Source: Ziziphus jujuba
Lineage: Eukaryota > Streptophyta > Magnoliopsida > Rosales > Rhamnaceae
DNA: 64,000 bases
Assembly (NCBI RefSeq): GCF_031755915.1
Contig: NC_083386.1
Span: 4,061,001-4,125,000, forward strand
Direction of reading: 5' to 3'
In this document: positions 57,661 through 64,000 of the stretch, one piece after another
Position numbering within the stretch: the first letter of the stretch is position 1
How the letters are laid out: every line of letters begins with the position of its first letter
The notes under the pieces: model-generated
Databases searched by the model: none
Told to the model about the DNA's origin: nothing
Seen by the model: the letters and a program-made list of their open reading frames with translations, nothing else
Made by a program: the position numbers and the translations under genes

Positions 57661-57866
57661 AGGTGAGCTGCTAAAGCTGTAAAAGCTCTATCTGGATGTG
57701 GTAGGTGAGATATTGATTAGTGAGAGAAAGAAATTGCACGTGGTTTACACAGTAAGGATAAAGTTGGAATAATGAAAAAAAGATGGGTAGATGAAAAAAG
57801 TTTTAAAGGGCAGGGGTATTTTTCATTAAGGTGTTTAAAATAAGGGTATAAGGCCAAATTCCCCCC

Positions 57867-58995
57867 TAAAATATTGAGCTTAAAGCCCATTGGAGTCCAG
57901 AAAAGCTCAACACAAGCCCTCCTCGATAAGGCCCACAACTTGGGATTCAAAATTTTCCTCGTTTTCTATTTTGTTGGTTAAAAAAAAAAAAAAAAATTCA
58001 TCGTGAGCAAAACTCAAAATTATATAATTTTTATTTTTAATTTTGTGCATGCTAGGCTCTGAGCGCCTTGCCAGGCGCAAGATCTTTATTGAACATTTAA
58101 ATTAGTCTTTTGCGTGATTCTAATGATTTTTTTTTCTTTTTTTTTTTTTTTGGTAAATGGTGATTGTAGTGATTTGATCCAACATAAAGGTTTAGAGTCA
58201 CATGCAAATTTTGTCTTTATTACTATTTTCACTTTAACAATATTCAATGCTGTAGTCTAAATATCTAGAGAGCAGTATATGACCAACACCATTTATAACA
58301 GTGGCTACGCCAAAGCCTTTAAAGGTCCTCAGTAATCTTTCATGCCAAGACTAGGAAACAGAATGCAAGCATCAGAATATGAACTTGATGAAATAACAAC
58401 TGTCCTTAGTCTAATTATAACTCATATTAAAAAGTTTTTGTGTGACATAATTTCACTATAATCAAATCATAATAGAGATTTTGGTTTCCAAATAGCTAAC
58501 TCGTGTACTTATTGATTCATATTTGGTTATATATGAAATGTTTATTCGGTGTGGAACTTTTTTATATTTAATGCCGAATTTTCTTCTTCCACAGAAATTT
58601 TATTTTAGAGATCTTTATCATATTTCCTAGAGAATTTGTTGGTGACTTCAAAGAAAGAGACCAAATAATATTTTCAACCAAAATTTTCTTTGTTTTTCAT
58701 GAAACTTATAAAATATCTAATGCATAGGAAAAGATAAGTAACCCTGCATTTTGAGCAACCCAAACAATAAGAATTGCAGGCCATGCCAAGCTTCTAATCT
58801 ATCAAAAGAAAATATTTTGTTCAACAAAAAAATTGCCTAAGCAAATAAAGCACAACGATATATCATGAAAATCAAGTAGGATAAAGGAGTCTATCTTGGC
58901 CATAGAAGAACATCAAGTGGACGTACAAGCCATGACAAGCAACCACACAAATACATAAATTACAGCAGTTATAGATAAGTACAAGGAAGATAAAC
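57867..58995. other. AT-rich spacer
   Basis: No gene seen on either strand. Poly-A (57979-57996) and poly-T (58128-58150) runs are present. The five bases TAAAC (58991-58995) are the left target duplication of the next LTR. Confidence 0.6.
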
Positions 58996-61900
58996 TGTAA
59001 CCTCCTGTCCCGAAGTATACCAGAAATTTTTCAAATTTGAGCAAGATTGATCGGGTTTGACCGTCATTGATCGAGAAGGGGTCAAATGTTGATTTTTTGC
59101 TCCTAATGGAATTTCACATTGACTGAGGTACTGTTAAAAAGTACACATTGTCATGAGTTCATATACTAGTAGCACATTGAAAATGGAGCTACGATTTGAA
59201 AGTTATGAGCAAAACAAGTTGAAGTCCAAACTGTCCAAGGGGTGCCGGAGTTGACTTTTTGTTCATGCAAAGTTGACTCATGCATAGTTGTGAAGTACTC
59301 GTCGATATGAGTTCATAGACTGGCGGCACGCTTAAATTGGATGTCTGGTTAAAAAGTTATGGACATGCAAAGTTTTCCGAATACCGTAATATTTTAATAT
59401 ATTTGGCTTGAGTGAACAGTATATGCCACGTGTCGCAATTTCAACCAATCTCATGAGTGAACAGTGTCACCCATGGGTGGCTTTTATTTTGGCAAAACAC
59501 GGGCACCGGGGAGAGGAGAGAGAAAGAAGGGAGGAGGGAGAGAGAAACCAACCGGCCACTGCCATTCACCCACTTCTGGCCACTAGAACAGTACACCCGC
59601 CACCCTAGTTTAAAGCCCACCTGAAAACCAGCCGGCCAGCTAAAAATCACTGCTAACCGACAGTCGACGCACCCGGATCGAGGCTTTTTCCGGCTGTGGT
59701 GCTGATTCTTCAAACCCAGATTTCTCCCTATTTCGGCCTCCGTTTGCCTCACCGACGGTCCCGTTGAGTTACCCATCACCAGATCTACCTTCCCACCAAA
59801 AATCACGGCCAGTGGCCACCGGATGCGCCGTCGGCGATGACGGGTTCCGGTGACCATGGTGGCTCGCTGAAAAATTGACTTTTCGGTGAGTTTCCGGTTG
59901 CACCGCCCCTCCTTTCCCACTAATTCCAACCCTCTAAACCCAAATCCGAGGTTTTTTTCCTCCAATTCACGACGGATTGAGAGAATCGAGGACTTGAAAT
60001 CCATGAGCTTTCCGACGAGATTCCGACCACCACGGGTCCGATCTTCAGGAGGTAAGCGTCAATCCACGATCCTCGTTCCACAAGCTTCGATTCGGTATAT
60101 TACTCGTCAATTTTGGTTAACGTGTTAAACCCCCCGGGTACCAGCTATTATTTATCCGAATAAAATATTGATTTATTTGAGTTGTGTAATATTATTGTTC
60201 TAGGAGCACGTGTACGTCGTGGAATTGATCCCATTGAGAATTTTGGATTAATTGCATGCTCAAGGTGAGTGACCCACCTTCGAAATTATTTTGGATGATT
60301 AATTATATATTTTGTGTTAATTGATTATTTGGAAATTATGTTTTATGTGTTAGTGATTTAATAAAATTATTCTTTAATTTTATATTGTTAATTTATGATA
60401 ATCTCAATGTGTGTTTTGGCGCCAAAAATGTATTTGTGAATTAAAGGAATTGTGGTTTTAATTCCTTTAATTTATTGTTATGTTTATTATTAGATTTATT
60501 GTGCATAGTTATATGATTTTAATACTTATGAAATTATATGATTTAATATTACTTTGGTATGGATTGATTGTATGGATTTGAAGGGAATTATTTATTTTAA
60601 ATTTATTATATATTGAGAAATCATGGAATTTAATTATTTATGAAGTTTATATGGGTTTAAAGGATATGTTGATTTAAATTAATTTTTGAGAATTTGAGAA
60701 AGATATGGATTTAAATTATTATGTTTCAAAAAAATATTTATGCATTGAAATATTAATGGCTTGACCTTGTGCCATTGAAAAATTTGGATATTTAAGTTGA
60801 TGGATTTGAAATTGACAGTATTTATGCGATGAATTTATAACGATGATTTATAAAGGAGTTGTGGAAAATTTACGGGTTTAATTTGATGGAATAAACTCGA
60901 TGATATTTATGGAATTTTGAGATTTTGAAATGTATTGATTCTATGATTTTTAGATGCACCATACACGTACTGGTGTTCTGTGTATATGGATGTGATTAGT
61001 GAGCACATGGATGTGATTAGCGCGCAGGTGATTTATGGGGTTGTCCTATGGTTGCCATCGGATGAGGGTATGCCACCCCTCCATGGTCGGGACACCTGTT
61101 TGCAGTGGCGCGGTGGGACGCCATGCGACCGTATGTCGATTTCTCTCTTTAACCTCCTGTTTGGCGGTACCTCGGGACACTGGGTACTGTTGGCGCCACT
61201 GGTATATAGTGGTTGTATCAAGTAATTTTCGAAACATGATTTTCAAAATAAATATTTTGAAATTGTATTTAAATTAAGAATATATTTAATGTTGTTTTTA
61301 TTATTTATTTCAAATGGAGGTTTTAATTTGATTTAATTTTTCCTTTGCTTAATTATTCAATAAATTGATTTATTTTAATTATTTAATTATTTCCTGAATT
61401 GTCTTAATGTAAGTTCCATTAATATTTTTGTATTATTTGTTTATGACATTTATTAATCATTTAGTAATTGTTACGAAATTATTTTTATTTCTATTCCTAT
61501 TTTATTTTCATTATAAATTGTGGATGCTTGATTTATTATATTTTATTGATATTTAGTTGACTAATTGATTCCTTGGTTTTTGGGGAATACAAATAATAGG
61601 TTTTGCGAAAATGTTTTAAAAGGGAAACTTTTCCAACCAAGTGAATGGTGAGGGTTTTGAGAGAAAATATTATTTTCAATTAATTATTATTTATTTACTT
61701 ATTTATTCTTAATTAATCAAATGTACTATAATTTTCGTTACTATTATAGTTATACAGTAGATAGGGTCACTCACTGAGATGATTAGCATCTCATATTTCT
61801 AAATTCCGTTCCCCTAGGTACAAAGTTTGAGAGACGTTGATCATCCGGGGCGAGCCCGACGTCTCAGTTCATTGCCGAAAGTCCAAGAAGCATTTCCTCC

Positions 61901-62241
61901 CTTTTTCCTCTTCATCTTGTATTACTTCTTTATCTGCCGTGTATTAAAGTCATATTTATTTGTATAATGCTCTGTGTACTGTATTGGATACATTTTATTA
62001 AATACTGCATTAATTCCCTGTTATTATTTTAAAGTGCTGCAAATTAGTGGAATCAAATTGTAATAAGATGGGAGGAATAAGGTGGTGTTTATAGAAGTGT
62101 GTTTTCAGTGCAGTAAAGTTGTGGTAAGTCCAACCTTTAGGGGAGGTTCTGCCGGATTTTCCATTGGAAGGTCTGGTAGGGTTTTTTTGGTATCAAAGCT
62201 TGTCTAGGGTTCCGGTGAGGAATTTTGGAGGGGTCTTGACA
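58996..62241 (+). mobile_element. Solo gypsy LTR (3246 bp, TSD TAAAC)
   Basis: Begins TGTAACCTCCTGTCCC and ends GGGTCTTGACA at 62241. TAAAC flanks it on both sides (58991-58995; 62242-62246). It is about 300 bases longer than the other copies, mainly from extra AT-rich DNA between about 61240 and 61560. It includes the GCCACGTGTCG motif at 59424, GA-rich tract (59510-59550), GGTGAGTGACCCACCTT (about 60265), TATA-like GGTATATAGTGG (about 61200) and CACTGAGATGATTAGCATCTCA (about 61773). Confidence 0.95.
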
Positions 62242-62602
62242 TAAACATTGTGCCTCATTAATAACTCAGCATCAAAAAGGAGCTACCACTGTCAAGGAGG
62301 CGCTCTGCCAAAGAGCTGATTAACAAACAATTAGCTAAAGAGAATCCTACCATACGTAGATCTCTACCATTGGAAAGAAGAAAGAATTTCTTTGCGATAT
62401 TGTTTATTAGTTGACTTCTTACTCTTTATATAATAGTAGCCTTAAACAATGATTCTTTAATTGTGTAAAATCTGTATCTATTTTATACTCTCTTCTATGA
62501 CCATGTGAAACACAGTTTTAAATCAAATACAGAATATCAAATTCTTCAATTATGACTCTAAGAGAAAGTTTAGGAGCAATGTTTTGTACCTGATATAGTG
62601 AC
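62242..62602. other. Spacer between solo LTR and pectinesterase exons
   Basis: No coding signal; it would be intron of the pectinesterase if the gene once continued to the left. Confidence 0.4.
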
Positions 62603-62967
62603 CTTTCCATCTCCAAAGATGAAATCCATGGAGCCTTGAATGAAGCAATCTTCAACTTGGTGCCTTCCACTCCTATCTAACAGTGTGTCTTGTGCACCAT
62701 GCATACCACATCCATAAAATGAAGCTTTCTCTCCATAAACTTGAAGGGCTATTGCTTGACCATCCTCTACTCCAGGAGCCGGAGGAGGAGCTGTGTTCTT
62801 CAAGAAAAACCAAAAAATAGAAGGAATTAAGCTGTCATCAAACAAAAATTTTACTTTAATAGTAGAGTAAATGATGCCAATAATATACCTGAAAGCTAAG
62901 ATTGCAGGCAATGAAGTTAGAAGCTGGGATGTTAATCGAAAAACTATTAAATGTCCCTCCCCTTAGC
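62603..62967 (-). pseudogene. Pectinesterase (pectin methylesterase) internal exons
   Basis: Two minus-strand exons with matching phase and good splice borders: 62888-62967 (LRGGTFNSFSINIPASNFIA, CNLSFQ) and 62603-62797 (NTAPPPAPGVEDGQAIALQV, YGEKASFYGCGMHGAQDTLL, DRSGRHQVEDCFIQGSMDFI, FGDGK). Pectinesterases remove methyl groups from cell-wall pectin. GAQDTL holds the catalytic-type Gln and Asp, and GSMDFIFG holds the nucleophile-side Asp. The N-terminal part with GxYxE and the C-terminal exons with the catalytic Arg/Trp (LGRxW) are not found in the window, though a solo LTR lies downstream. It may be a remnant, or part of a gene with large introns. Confidence 0.8.
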
Positions 62968-63949
62968 CTGCAGTGTCATTCCACGATAGAAATGTCTTGA
63001 GATAGCCCTTGCCTTCCAATATCAAATTTGTTTTGTTTTCAGGCTATCACCTTCTCCCTGCCAACCAGTATGAGTTTAATAAGACTTCCTAGAAGCTATC
63101 TCACATTAACAAGCCAATGTATCAAGCTTTCCAACAACAAACCAGCAATATATTCAATCTGATCTATACGCAAGCTAATATATTCTTAAACGATGAAAAA
63201 TCATTCAGCTATCATACAAGCAAGACAGCCGGCTTATATATCAGATTTAAGCCAAAGATTAAGGAAAGTGGCAACCAAATGTTACAACAAGAACAAGCAA
63301 ATCAAAAAGCATATATCAACGAGATAAGCAAACAAAGAAACCAAATTTCGTTAATTAAGAAGAGGAATTACAAGCACGTTAACATATACAGCCCCTGTTC
63401 TATAAACCAGAGCATCCCTCATTGTTTTCCTCTATAACCCTGAAAGCCTCTCCCTCTGTTTTCACACAGACAGGTTCAGTTTGAAATGCACGTGCAATCT
63501 TAGACCAAAACATAATCATGGATACCTTAGAGAGCATGTGAAACGTATCGAGCAAAAACGGCACTGTTTTTGGAAATGAGAAACATATCATGGATACCTT
63601 CGACCAAAGAAAACAAAATTAAAATGAAAATGAGAAATAAAATGCATACCTTAGAGACCACGTGAAACGTATCGAGCAAAAGCTCCAACCCTCTCTGGCA
63701 GAGGCAGCCTCCGATCTGCATATCAAACAATTCTTCAAAGCCCCAAGCTCGCACTCCACCGAAACCCCTGAACTGCCCGATCTTCTCCTTGAGTTATGGC
63801 ACGGGTATTGACTTTGGAGGTCGAATCAAAGAGTGTGGAAAGGAATGAAATTCAAAGCTCAGAAGGATTCAGAATCGAAATTCTGCGAGTGAAAGAGAGT
63901 AGGCTTAAACCAGAGCGGGTGGGCATCTAGTAGGTCAGAGAAGAGGTCC
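62968..63949. other. Spacer with a short diverged duplication
   Basis: CCTTAGAGA(G/C)CA(T/C)GTGAAACGTATCG occurs near 63521 and 63650, a local duplication of about 130 bp. Minus frames at 63400-63754 are short and unrecognised. No clear gene. Confidence 0.4.
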
Positions 63950-64000
63950 ATGGCTAATCTATTGGTGGCTGGTGTGTTTGCAGTGGCGGTCGTCTTCTCG
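63950..64000 (+). CDS. Possible start of a secreted-protein gene, cut by the window edge
   Basis: ATG at 63950 (context GTCCATGGCT, a good plant start) is followed by 16 more codons to the window end: MANLLVAGVFAVAVVFS. This hydrophobic run after a short N-terminus resembles a signal peptide. Nothing further can be said. A fortuitous frame is possible. Confidence 0.25.
   Translation, partial: MANLLVAGVFAVAVVFS

Larger units (their letters stand above)
51885..57866. mobile_element. Candidate Pack-MULE-like unit B (6 kb, gene fragments)
   Basis: Left end GGGGAATTTGGCCCAATGTCC at 51885; right end, in reverse, GGGGGGAATTTGGCCTTATA from 57866. Both are preceded on the outside by TTTA (or its complement) and followed inside by ATA(T/C)ACCC and GCCCTTTAA blocks. 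Contents: the CHLD first exon reading inward from the left, hairpin array 3, a katanin p80 exon on the minus strand, and an unidentified fragment reading inward from the right. No transposase is seen. No clear target duplication of 8-11 bp could be matched by eye, so the class is inferred. Confidence 0.5.

Noticed and set aside
35765..57866. Helitron as the vehicle of gene capture
   Set aside because: Helitrons capture several genes too, but I found no 5' TC with 3' CTRR plus terminal hairpin at the boundaries. The paired inverted ends favour a TIR transposon.
1..64000. tRNA, rRNA or snRNA genes
   Set aside because: I saw no cloverleaf with A and B boxes and no rRNA segment. The tRNA-like 12-mers are primer binding sites of retroelements. 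A covariance-model scan would settle this.

Overview
The window is nuclear DNA of a flowering plant, most likely a eudicot; I cannot name the species. Evidence: AT-rich spacers with spliced gene fragments that match plant families (sulfotransferase, UDP-glycosyltransferase, pectinesterase, NADPH-thioredoxin reductase C, aminopeptidase P, autophagy protein ATG9, Mg-chelatase subunit D, katanin p80), plus plant Ty3/gypsy chromovirus, Ty1/copia and TRIM retrotransposons. There is no bacterial-style operon, no CRISPR array and no tRNA or rRNA gene that I could see. Nearly every host gene here is truncated, interrupted or a captured fragment. I see no complete intact host gene.

Layout, 0-12.6 kb. 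A gypsy LTR (1-1061, minus) cuts the 3' part off a sulfotransferase gene (1062-1650, minus) whose promoter is tandemly duplicated. A 364-bp TRIM follows (2656-3019). Then comes a chimeric gypsy locus: an inverted LTR fragment (3038-~5275), a plus-strand RNase H/integrase/chromodomain remnant with three nonsense codons (~5276-7352) and a plus-strand 3' LTR (7421-10354). A 0.9-kb near-palindrome lies at 11299-12210.

12.6-29 kb. A broken UGT89-like glycosyltransferase (12655-13433) and an unrecognised minus-strand host gene lie before a copia element (14389-28869; 221-bp LTRs that look identical; 5-bp target duplication GCCGC). Nested in the copia RNase H end is a 9.46-kb gypsy element (18916-28372; target duplication TAAGG) whose internal protein domains are in scrambled order (integrase, then gag, then a chromodomain tail).

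29-35.7 kb. Two diverged copies of a segment carrying a plant RNase H-like fragment surround low-complexity tracts and a minisatellite.

35.7-57.9 kb is the most unusual part. Two adjacent units (35765-51829 and 51885-57866) each start and end with related GGGGAATTTGGCC-type ends and contain fragments of many unrelated genes: a membrane protein, SMP/C2 (NTMC2-like), aminopeptidase P, NTRC, ATG9, CHLD and katanin p80. The gene fragment next to each end points inward, and in the two cases I can identify (ATG9, CHLD) it is the 5' end of the gene. This is the pattern known for Pack-MULEs. Three arrays of a 255-bp tandem repeat, each unit with a long internal hairpin, are interspersed, two in one orientation and one in the other. 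A solo gypsy LTR (46736-49671, TSD TAATA) splits the ATG9 fragment.

57.9-64 kb. A second solo LTR (58996-62241, TSD TAAAC) lies downstream of a two-exon pectinesterase remnant (minus). A possible signal-peptide-like start of a plus-strand gene runs off the right edge.

Seven LTRs or LTR fragments of the same gypsy superfamily occur in the window, so this family has been the main builder of the locus.
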